Positions 1-8,200 of a stretch of 40,205 nt of DNA are shown here, piece by piece. This DNA comes from Pseudomonadota bacterium (GTDB taxonomy: Bacteria > Myxococcota_A > UBA9042): the NCBI GenBank assembly GCA_005792545.1, contig SXRM01000293.1:1-40205 (forward strand), in the 5' to 3' direction. The translations under genes and the position numbers were made by a program. The notes under the pieces were generated by a model. That model was not told the origin of the DNA. It saw only the letters and a list, made by a program, of their open reading frames with translations, and did no database searches. Every line of letters begins with the position of its first letter. The stretch's first letter is position 1.

Positions 1-297
1 GAAACGGGGCTCCGGTCCGGCCGCGTCGGCAGCGCGGCCGGACTAGGGCTCGGTCCCGGCCCTGCCGGGACGCGCCCAGACCTCTCACAAGTTGATCGGT
101 GCTGCGCTGCTGCCGCGCGGCGACCTAGCGATAGCCCTGCTACGCGACCCGCTTGGACAGCACATTGGTCCGGCAACAGGGCAGCCCATTGGCCCGGGTA
201 GGTGCGGACCTCCGCGTCCGCCCGCCAGCAAGCCACGCGCGCGCCATGCCTTGAGAGGACGGCCATGAGCAAGCATGGCCACAGACACTGCATCAGA
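1..297. other. Non-coding, hairpin-rich stretch at the left edge
   Basis: I see no convincing gene here. The only open frame is a 67-codon arginine/proline-rich one on the minus strand with no family resemblance. The stretch holds several perfect inverted repeats (15-25/33-43, 53-60/64-71, 204-209/216-221) and an imperfect tandem repeat of about 24 nt sharing CATTGG and CCGG (158-181 and 182-205). It could be the terminator region of a gene left of the window, or part of a structured RNA. It does not match the conserved cores of RNase P RNA, tmRNA or SRP RNA that I know. Confidence 0.5.
15..71. terminator. Two consecutive strong hairpins
   Basis: Positions 15-25 pair with 33-43 (perfect 11-bp GC stem, 7-nt loop). 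Positions 53-60 pair with 64-71 (GTCCCGGC/GCCGGGAC, 3-nt loop). No T-tract follows on either strand, so this is a GC-rich, possibly bidirectional terminator or an RNA structural element, not a classic intrinsic terminator. Confidence 0.4.
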
Positions 298-317
298 GCC
301 CGACTCGGAAGTCGGGC
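298..317 (-). terminator. Hairpin downstream of the broken lipoprotein gene
   Basis: GCCCGACT (298-305) pairs perfectly with AGTCGGGC (310-317) around a 4-nt loop (TCCG as read on the minus strand). It lies about 20 nt past the final stop of the minus-strand lipoprotein gene, where a terminator is expected. No U-tract follows. Confidence 0.5.
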
Positions 318-338
318 CTGATCATGGCTGCGCTTAAG

Positions 339-1100
339 CTACTTGAACGCCCGATACCGCGCCATCAGCGCGTCGATGCCGCCGTCCAGCGCTTCGCCCA
401 AAGCTTGATTCTCATGCTCATTGATTTCGGCGCCCATCGTCACGGCCATGCCGGTCTTGGCCGGCGCACCCTCTGCACCGCGGTCGCGCCACAACGGCTC
501 CGGTTCGCGCGCGCCCTGGACCAGCATGCGCACGATGGCCTTGGGGTACTTGGTCACTTTGCCGATGCCGCCCAGCGCAAAGCCGCTGGTGTCACCGACC
601 ACGAACGTCAGGTGCACGATGGCCACGGCGTCGACACCGAGCGCCACCGCCAGCGCCGAGAGCTCCGCAGCGTTGAGCCGATCCGCCTAGTCCGCGCGCA
701 TGACGTCGGGCAGCATCTGCATCCCAAGGAACGCGACGCTGCCGTTTTCGCTGGCCTTGAGGCCCGGCTGATACGCGGCATGGTTGGCCACCGCGGCGCG
801 GTCTGAGATGGCCCAGCCGAGGTCGGCGGTCAGTTTCTTGGTCAGCGCCGCGAAGCCGGCTTGTGCCTGGGCCAACCGCCGCTGGCCCAGCTGGCCACTG
901 GCGGCGTCGTTGATGGACTTGACGGCGCCGACCACGTCGGTCACGCCGCTGGTTTCGTTGGCCTCGCGCATCTGCACGCTGCCCTGGTAGCCGATGATGG
1001 CGACGGTTTTGACGCCGGCGATTTTGTCGCGGTTGACTTGCAGAGACGAGCAACTACACAGGACGGCAAGGGCAAGGAGCAGAAGGCGCGGCAAGGACAT
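339..1100 (-). pseudogene. Putative lipoprotein gene interrupted by an in-frame TAG
   Basis: The start is the ATG at 1098-1100, with GGAG five bases upstream. It encodes MSLPRLLLLALAVLCSC, a lipoprotein-like signal peptide (lipid-modified Cys most likely residue 17), then an alpha/beta region containing GVKTVAIIGYQG. Residue 137 is followed by TAG at 687-689. The same frame then stays open for another 115 codons (ADRLNAAELSALA, then GVDAVAIVHLTFVVGD) to a stop at 339-341. The strand pattern after the stop (short hydrophobic stretch, then a Gly-rich turn) looks like the natural continuation of a periplasmic lipoprotein, so one gene of 254 codons appears split by a nonsense codon. Downstream re-initiation at the GTG at 647 has no clear RBS. 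Function is unknown. The alternatives are a real pseudogene, a sequencing error, or amber readthrough. Confidence 0.7.
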
Positions 1101-1168
1101 GGGACTCCAAAGGCGAGACGAACTCGGCAGGGGGGCCGGCATGGTTGTCCCGCGGCGTCCCGGTGTCA

Positions 1169-3154
1169 ATGCGCCAGCGCCAGGTGCCGTTTTGCCCTTG
1201 CGCACCGCGCCTTGCGAGCGTACAACAGCCCGGACGCATTGCGCCGGAGGCCGCTACGGTCCCACGCTCCCACCGCTCCCAACGACCGCCGCGCGTACTC
1301 GCGCTAGCAGGCGCGCTCACGGCACTACTGCTCGCCGGCCAGCCGAGCCATGCACTCGACGCTACTGTGGCGAGCGGCGCTGCGGCACCGGTGGAGGGTC
1401 AACTCTACTACGGCATGCATAGCATGGCCGCAGAGGGCCACGATTCGGCGTTTGGCACCCTGCGCCTGCGCTGGCCGGCCGAGCGCGGTTTGGGCGTGAT
1501 GGCCGACATCAGTTGGGGGGTGTCGCCACGGTCCAAGGTGTACTTCAACGGCCAGGATCTGGTCCGCGCACGCGGCGAGGTGCAAACCGTCTCCGGCCGC
1601 ACCGGCATGGGTTGGCGCGGTCAGTTCGTCGACGTCCTGGGTGGTGTCGACTGGGGCACCGCCGACTGGCAGCCCTTCGTGCGCGCAGTGGCGATGACGA
1701 GGCCCTTCGCCCTGCGCGCGGGTGTACTGGACGGCGGACCGTGGAACCAAACCGCCGACCTTGGGCACTTGGGCGTGAGCGCCGCGCTGCACCGGTTGGG
1801 ATTGGCAGGTGAAGTCGATGTGGCCGCGGTGCTGCGGCCCGGGGGCACGGTCGCGCCGGAGGTGGCGGTGTCGGCGTGGGTGTATGGCCAAACCGTGCGC
1901 CTGACGGTAGTGGGCCGCTTGTTCGCTCCTTCGCTGGTGGTAGCGGTGGCCTTGGCGCCGTGGCAACGCGAACAGCGTGCACAGATGCTCGCGACGGCGC
2001 GGCAGGCCGACGGCTATGTCATCGACAGCCGCAACCGGCGCGTGATTCGCACGGCGCCGGAGGCGACAACGGCCAAGCGGCCTGACCTGGACCTGGAGGC
2101 GGCCTTTCCCAAAGACCGGGCGTTCACTTGGACGCTGACCGGCATGACCAGGCCGCTGCACCGCTGCTGGGTGGTCGAACACCACGCACTGCAGACCCAA
2201 GATGCGCGCCTGGCGTTGCTGCGGCTGGTGTGCACCGATGATGCCGACCCTGCCGACGTGGCAAGGCCAGACAGTCCGGTGCTGCTGCGCACCGGCTGCC
2301 ACGTCATCGACGACGCGGGCCTGTGGCGGCTGCCGAGTTGCCCCGGAGTCCTGCCGCGCGACCCCAGCCAACGACCGCGGCTGTTGCTGCCGCTGCGGGT
2401 TGGCGTGCCTGGGACGGAGGCGTGGTTCGTGCAGATCGGCCCGCGCTTCCTGTTCGACCGCTCGTTCACAGTTGGCGGCGAGGCCGTTCTGGCGCGCTGC
2501 TCGGAGCAGTTCTTGCCAGGCATTGCCCAGTCGTGCGCGAGTCCGACGCTGGGCTGGATGTGGTCGCGTACCGTCGACGGGCGCACGGCGGCGCTGTCGG
2601 CGACCGCAACCGAGCCGCTAGGCGAACCGCAGACGTTGGAGCGCTACTCTGGCCCCGATGTCGCCTGCCGCCTGCACAGCGCCTGCGCGGTTTTCGGGCA
2701 CTGTCACCCGTTCGAGGACCGCTGCGTGGCGCTGCGCGACGCCGATTGTGCGCCGGCGGCTATTTGCCAAATGGCCGGTCAGTGCGCGGCCGAAGCCGGT
2801 GGCTGCGTCGCCCGCAGCGCAGAGGCCTGCGCCAAGACCCCGATGTGTGACGAGCGCGGCCGCTGCACGCCACAAGGCGGCCGCTGCGTCGCCGAGTCGA
2901 GCGCCTGGTGCGCCATCACTGCCGCCTGTCTGGTGCACGGCCGGTGCAGCAAGCTCGGACCCGAGTGCGCGGTCGCGGCCGACGGCGATTGCCAGCGCCA
3001 TGCCGGCTGCTTTTCCGAAGGCCGCTGCGGCAAAGTCGCCAACACCTGCCAGGCGGTGAGCGACCAGCACTGCGCGGCCAGCGCCGCGTGCAGCAACGAG
3101 CGTCGGTGTGTGGCGGTCGGCGGCGCGTGTGTGATCGAAGCGGGTGCGCCGTGA
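1169..3154 (+). CDS. Exported protein with six C-terminal 27-residue Cys repeats
   Basis: About 661 residues from the ATG at 1169. The signal peptide lies unusually far in: basic residues, then VLALAGALTALLLAG and a likely SHA cleavage site, preceded by some 44 residues with no RBS. A shorter product starting near 1256 after GGAGG is more natural, but its codon would be ACG. The first 250 residues after cleavage alternate hydrophobic and polar residues with many Gly and aromatics (QLYYGMHSM, FGTLRLRWPAERGLGVM), like beta-strand or barrel proteins. The C-terminus is six exact-length repeats of pattern C-x5-C-x5-C-x6-C-x7 (2666-3151), a type seen in myxobacterial envelope proteins. It overlaps the next gene by 4 nt (GTGA), so both are probably translated together. 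No enzymatic motif is recognised; an envelope role is inferred. Confidence 0.75.
   Translation: MRQRQVPFCPCAPRLASVQQPGRIAPEAATVPRSHRSQRPPRVLALAGALTALLLAGQPSHALDATVASGAAAPVEGQLYYGMHSMAAEGHDSAFGTLRLRWPAERGLGVMADISWGVSPRSKVYFNGQDLVRARGEVQTVSGRTGMGWRGQFVDVLGGVDWGTADWQPFVRAVAMTRPFALRAGVLDGGPWNQTADLGHLGVSAALHRLGLAGEVDVAAVLRPGGTVAPEVAVSAWVYGQTVRLTVVGRLFAPSLVVAVALAPWQREQRAQMLATARQADGYVIDSRNRRVIRTAPEATTAKRPDLDLEAAFPKDRAFTWTLTGMTRPLHRCWVVEHHALQTQDARLALLRLVCTDDADPADVARPDSPVLLRTGCHVIDDAGLWRLPSCPGVLPRDPSQRPRLLLPLRVGVPGTEAWFVQIGPRFLFDRSFTVGGEAVLARCSEQFLPGIAQSCASPTLGWMWSRTVDGRTAALSATATEPLGEPQTLERYSGPDVACRLHSACAVFGHCHPFEDRCVALRDADCAPAAICQMAGQCAAEAGGCVARSAEACAKTPMCDERGRCTPQGGRCVAESSAWCAITAACLVHGRCSKLGPECAVAADGDCQRHAGCFSEGRCGKVANTCQAVSDQHCAASAACSNERRCVAVGGACVIEAGAP
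1198..1226 (+). promoter_or_regulatory. Possible sigma70-type promoter inside the annotated 5' end of the 1169 gene
   Basis: TTGCGC (1198-1203), 17-bp spacer, TACAAC (1221-1226). If used, transcription would start near 1233, downstream of every conventional start codon of the following gene. That favours a start near 1256, where GGAGG (1246-1250) sits at ideal distance. Confidence 0.3.
2666..3151 (+). repeat. Six tandem 81-nt units encoding Cys repeats
   Basis: Six units of exactly 27 codons each encode C-x5-C-x5-C-x6-C-x7, for example CAKTPMCDERGRC followed by TPQGGRCVAESSAW. Spacing is constant while residues between the cysteines vary, so the array is old and held by selection on the four cysteines, presumably two disulphides per unit. 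The last unit ends at the stop codon. Confidence 0.85.
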
Positions 3155-5112
3155 AGCCCGTAGGTCGGCAGCAACTCGGGTTGGCGGTGTGCGCTCTGGC
3201 CGCCTGTGCGTGCGAAACCGAGCTGGACTTGACCTCCAACGTGACCCTGGTGCCGGGGCCGCGGTTCCAGATGGACTTTGACCGCAAACGGTCGCTGTGG
3301 GACGCGCCGGTGCCGGCGGCCGGTCTGGCAACCGCGAAGGCCTATGGCCGGGGCAGCATGGCTGGCCCCCCGCCGAACGTGTTTGGCACGGCGCTAGTAG
3401 AGGCTGCCGCGGCCCTGCTGCCGCCGGACGGCGACTACGGGTCGCAAATGTCGGCCATCTACCTGCGGCCGGGCGCGCCGATCTTGCCCAAGTCGCTGCC
3501 CGCGGCCGGCGCGGCGCCGTCTTGGGACGACAGCGTCGTGCTTTTCGCGGATGTGCCAACGGGTCCAGTGCTGGTACCCATTGATGTCGAGCTGCAGGCC
3601 AACCCGGTCACGGGCGAACCACTGCTGGCGCTGCGCCCGCGCGCGGCCTATCCGTTGCAGCCCAAGACCAGGTACATCTCAGCTGCCACCGGCCGCTTGC
3701 GGCACCTGGACCACACGCGACCGACCCCGGCGTTACAAGTGCAGAGTACTTTCAGCGGACTCTGGCCGTTCTTCGCTGGCATTTGGGAATTCAAGGAGGC
3801 CACGCTCACCGCGCGGCAGGTTTTGAGCGGCACTGAAGTCGTTGCGGTCACGACCTTCATGACCGACGATGTGGCCAAGACGTACCAGAAGCAGGCCCCG
3901 ACCCACGGCCAAACCAAGATCACCCTGGCCGCCGACCCCAACGCTGCAGAGGCGGTGACCGGCGCAGGGTTCTGCGGCCAGCCGTTGACGGTGCTGGTGC
4001 CCGACACCAACCCGGTGTTCTCTGGTGGCGACGCCGTCGGACCGGGCAGTCTTGCCCGCTTGTGCCTGACGATTCCCACTGGTCCCATGCCCAAAGACGG
4101 CTGGCCGCTGGCGGTGTGGGTCGGCGCCGGCTTCACCGAGCCGTTTCCCTTGCTTTTTGGCGATGGCGCGAAGCCGCAAGTGGCGTTGGCACCCGCTGCG
4201 CATCTGGCGGCGATCGGCATTGCGAGTGTCATGCTCGATGGGCCGTTTCAAGGTCTGCGGGCACAAGGCGGCACGGCCAAAGCCGACCTGTACCTGCCCG
4301 AAGACCCCAAACGCTGGCGCGCGATTCTGCGGCAACTGGCCTGGGAGACCGTGGCCGTCGTGTCGTTTGTCGACCAGTTGCCCATCAAGGTCTGTGGTGG
4401 GGTGGGCGAATTCCTCAACATCGACGCCAAGCGCCTGGCGCTGGTCGCGCACGGTCACGGTACCCGTGTAGTGCCGGTGCTATTGTCGGGCTACCACCCG
4501 TTTACTGCCGCGGTGTCGAGCGCTGGCGGTGGCGGTTGGGATCCCGAGTCGCTGGAACCCGCGCTGCGCAAGAACTTGGCGAGCCGCCTGGGCTGGCCGG
4601 CGGCCGAGCACTACCGCGATCGGCGCCTTGACCCGCACTTCAACCTGCTCGACTGGGCCATGCAGGCCGCCGACCCACTGGCCTACGCCCATCGCGCGCG
4701 TGGTCCGCAGAATTCCGATGTGCACCACCTGGCGATCCAAGGCGTCGTCAGCACGCAAACGCCCGCCGTCGCCGCGAACGCCTACCATGCCGCATTGGGG
4801 CTGTCGCCAGCGCTACCCGTGCTGGACGCCGCGGACCCCGAGATTGCCGATGGCCACGTGCCCTCGGCTGGGGTGCTGCTGCCGCAACTGGGCTTTGCCG
4901 CAACCCAGTTGCCCGCGTCCGCAAACCAGACCGCGCGCAAAGGCGTGCCGGCGCGAACGGCCGTGCTGGTGCAGCTGCTGGCGCCACCGGGCGTGGACGG
5001 CCACCGCGTGCTGTTCGCGTCCGAACAAGCCTGGCGGGTGGTGCGCTGCTTCTTGCAGTCCTGGCGCGACGGCAAGCCGACGGTCGGCAACCCCGGCGCC
5101 TGCCAGGACTGA
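3151..5112 (+). CDS. Lipoprotein resembling an alpha/beta hydrolase, nucleophile apparently lost
   Basis: The start is GTG at 3151, whose GTGA overlaps the stop of the upstream gene. The product has 653 residues. The first residues, MKPVGRQQLGLAVCALAAC, are a lipoprotein signal with lipobox LAAC (Cys19). The N-terminal half resembles the beta-rich domain found before secreted lipase-like domains. The C-terminal half looks like an alpha/beta hydrolase: PKDGWPLAVWVGAGFTEPFP (strand before the core), AAIGIASVMLDGPFQG, then LVAHGHGTRVVPVLLSGYHP. The last aligns with the nucleophile elbow of relatives (GHSQGG-type), but the Ser position is Gly435. The segment HHLAIQGVVSTQTPAVAANA corresponds to the QGxxDxYTP region and also lacks the acidic residue. 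I therefore read it as a non-catalytic hydrolase-fold surface lipoprotein; this alignment was made by eye. Confidence 0.7.
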   Translation: MKPVGRQQLGLAVCALAACACETELDLTSNVTLVPGPRFQMDFDRKRSLWDAPVPAAGLATAKAYGRGSMAGPPPNVFGTALVEAAAALLPPDGDYGSQMSAIYLRPGAPILPKSLPAAGAAPSWDDSVVLFADVPTGPVLVPIDVELQANPVTGEPLLALRPRAAYPLQPKTRYISAATGRLRHLDHTRPTPALQVQSTFSGLWPFFAGIWEFKEATLTARQVLSGTEVVAVTTFMTDDVAKTYQKQAPTHGQTKITLAADPNAAEAVTGAGFCGQPLTVLVPDTNPVFSGGDAVGPGSLARLCLTIPTGPMPKDGWPLAVWVGAGFTEPFPLLFGDGAKPQVALAPAAHLAAIGIASVMLDGPFQGLRAQGGTAKADLYLPEDPKRWRAILRQLAWETVAVVSFVDQLPIKVCGGVGEFLNIDAKRLALVAHGHGTRVVPVLLSGYHPFTAAVSSAGGGGWDPESLEPALRKNLASRLGWPAAEHYRDRRLDPHFNLLDWAMQAADPLAYAHRARGPQNSDVHHLAIQGVVSTQTPAVAANAYHAALGLSPALPVLDAADPEIADGHVPSAGVLLPQLGFAATQLPASANQTARKGVPARTAVLVQLLAPPGVDGHRVLFASEQAWRVVRCFLQSWRDGKPTVGNPGACQD

Positions 5113-5141
5113 CGTCGGCCAATGTCGCCTGCGCGCACCGT

Positions 5142-5170
5142 TTGCAGCACTCCCGCACCACGGTTACCAT
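5142..5170 (+). promoter_or_regulatory. Possible promoter of the lectin/FGE lipoprotein gene
   Basis: TTGCAG (5142-5147), 17-bp spacer, TACCAT (5165-5170), about 54 bp before the start codon. The -10 matches TATAAT at four of six positions; the -35 is weak. Confidence 0.35.
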
Positions 5171-5223
5171 AGCGCGATGACACGGCGGCGACTTGGCGCC
5201 GGTCAGGGGCGAGGCAAGCGACG

Positions 5224-8200
5224 ATGGGTGAGCGCCGCGGCGGCAATGTGCGTGGGCTGGCGGCGACGTCAGCGTGTGCGCGGATCTGCGCGCTGGTCGC
5301 TTTGTTGACTGGCTGCCTGCAAGAAATCGACACCAATCCAGACAGTTACGCGTGCCTGACTGCCGACGAGTGCCGGCCGCCGCTGGCTTCTGCCGATGTT
5401 GCCGTGGATGCAGCGCAGCCCGACGCGCAACCCGAAGACAGCGGAGCGGATACGCCGGCCGACCCCGGGCCGGGCGATGGCGTCGCAGCTGACGCAGACG
5501 CACTGCCGGAGACCAACACCGACGCTGTCGCGGACGCCGACGCAGAATCGAGCGACGCCGCGAGCGATACGACACAGGTGCAGGCCGACGCCAGCGCGGG
5601 CGCGAGCGGCGATGCCACCGCCAGCGCCGACGCCGGCCCGGCGTGCGCCGGTTCCTGCGACGACGGCAACCCGTGCACCCACGACGCCTGCACGGCCGGC
5701 GTGTGTACCCACAAGCCCGAGACCGGCCAGCCGTGCAACGACGGCGATGCTTGCACGGCCAGCGACGCCTGCAAAGCCGGCGCGTGCACGGGGGCCAAGA
5801 CCGTGTGCTCACCCGCCGACGGCTGCCACGTGGCTGGGGTGTGCAACCCGACGACGGGCACCTGCTCGGCGCCGCTCGCCGCGGACGGCACACCGTGTAC
5901 CGATGGCAACGTCTGCACGGTCGGCGACGCCTGCCAGTTCGGCGTGTGCCTGCCCAAGGCGATCACCGACTGCGACGACGGCAACCCGTGCACGGTCGGC
6001 GCGTGCAGTCTGCCCAAGGGCTGCAGCTACTCTGCCTCCGTGGGCGGCGAGGCATGCAACGACGCCAACCCGTGCACCGAGAAAGATGCTTGCGCAGCGG
6101 GCAAGTGCGCCGGCAATGCGACCGCGTGCAGCGACGGCAACGTCTGCACCGCCGATTACTGCGACACCGTCAAGGGATGCGTCGGCATCCCCAGCGCGGC
6201 GACCTGTACCGACGGCAACGCCTGCACGGTCGGCGACGCCTGCACCGACGGCGCCTGCAAAGGGGGCTCGAGCAAGCCCGACTGCGACGACAAGAACGCC
6301 TGCACCAAGGACAGCTGCTCCGAAGTCTCTGGGTGCGTGCACGTGGCGATCGCCGAGGTCTGCGACGACGGCGACAAGTGCACGACCGGCGACAAGTGCA
6401 GCAACGGCGCATGCGCCGCGGGAACCTGGACCTGCCAGTGCCAAAAAGACACCGACTGCGCCAACAGCAACCCCTGCGCGATCGCCATCTGCAGCGGCAA
6501 CCAGTGCGTGTACAGCACCAAATCGGGGCCGTGCGACGACAAGAACCTATGCACGACCGGCGAGACCTGCGCCAACAGCGCGTGCGGCGGCGGCAAGCCT
6601 GTGTCGTGCGACGACGGCCAAGTCTGTACCGCCGACGGCTGCGACCCGGCCAAAGGCTGCGCGTCGGCGCCCGCGCCGGTACAAGACAGCAACTGCGGGC
6701 TCAACGGCCTGGTCAGCAACGGCCGCTGCTATCGCTGCATTGCAGTCAACGACCTCAAGCTGGACGCCGCCGAGGCGGAGTGCGCCAAGCTCGGCGTGGA
6801 TGCCCACCTGGTCAGTATCGCCAGCAAGGCCGAGAACAATGCCGCGCACTCAGCCATGCAAAAAGGGTGTTCAGTTCCGAATGCCTGGATTGGGCTGAGC
6901 GCCTCGCTGGCAACGGGCGCCAAGTGGAGCGACGGGTCGGCCGTGACCTACGTCAATTGGGCGGCCGGCGGGCCAAACGTAGCCGCCTGGGTCGCCACCA
7001 TGCAGCAAGTAGAGGGCGCGTGGGGTACGACCGGGGACGTCAACAAGACTTTGAAAGCCGCGCTGTGTGAAAAGCCGTACGAAAAGCCGTGCGACGACGG
7101 CAGCGTCTGCTCGGCGACGAGTTTTTGCCAGGCCGGCAAGTGCACGGCCGGCTTTGCCGCCACGCCATGTGACGACGGCAAGCCGTGCACCCAAGACAGC
7201 TGTGACCCGGCCAAGGGGTGCGTCGCGGTGACGTTGCCCGACGGCACCAATTGTTCCAACGCCTCCTGCTCGGCGGGTGTCCACATTGGGCCGGGCAGTT
7301 GCACTACGGGCACCTGCTCTGGGGTGGTGCAGAAGAACTGCGGCGACGGCAACGTATGCACTGCCGACACCTGCGAGGCAGCCAAAGGCTGCTCCAGTGC
7401 GGCCAGCGGCACCGCGGCGTGCAGCGACAACAACCCGTGTACGACCGGCGACGCTTGCGCCAACGGCACCTGCAAAGCCGGTTCAGGCACGCTGGCGTGT
7501 GACGACGGCAATAGCTGCACCGACGACAAGTGCGAAAGCGGCAAGGGCTGCACCGCGGCGGCAAAGAGCTATGCGGGCGTTTCGTGCAGCGGTTTCACCT
7601 GGAACAACCACTGCTACGAAGCCTTCCAGGTCACCGGCAACTACGCAGCCATGATCAGCAAGTGCCAGGGCATGGGCGGCACGCTGGCCACCATCCATTC
7701 GGCGGACGAAAACGCTCAGGTGCTCGCCGCGGCCAACAAGGTTTGCGGCAAGGCGGTCAGCACTGGGGCGCTATTTGGCCTCAAGCAGACCATCGCCGCC
7801 GACAACAGTAGCGACCAGTGGCTCGATGGGTCGCCGGTCACCTACACCAACTGGTATGCGGGCGAGCCCAACGGCGCCAACGAACCCTATGGCGGCATGT
7901 GGCTCGACACCGGCACCTGGAACGACTTTGGCGAACCCACCAGCCAGTGCGCCGTGTGCGAGCGCCTGCTCGGCGTCGCGTGCAACGACGCCAACATCTG
8001 CAGCCAGGGCGATGTTTGTGGCAACGGCGTGTGCGGCGGCGCACCTTTGTCGTGCGACGACAAGAACGGCTGCACGGCCGAAGCCTGCGACCCCAAGCTC
8101 GGCTGCACCTTCACGGCGTTGGCCGCAGGCGCCGTGTGCGCCGGGGCCAGTTGCGACGGAGTCAAGTACGCGACCAAATCGACCTGCCAGGCGGGCGCCT

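Noticed and set aside
85-288. Minus-strand 67-codon open frame
   Set aside because: Arg/Pro-rich, no RBS, no family resemblance; overlaps the hairpins.
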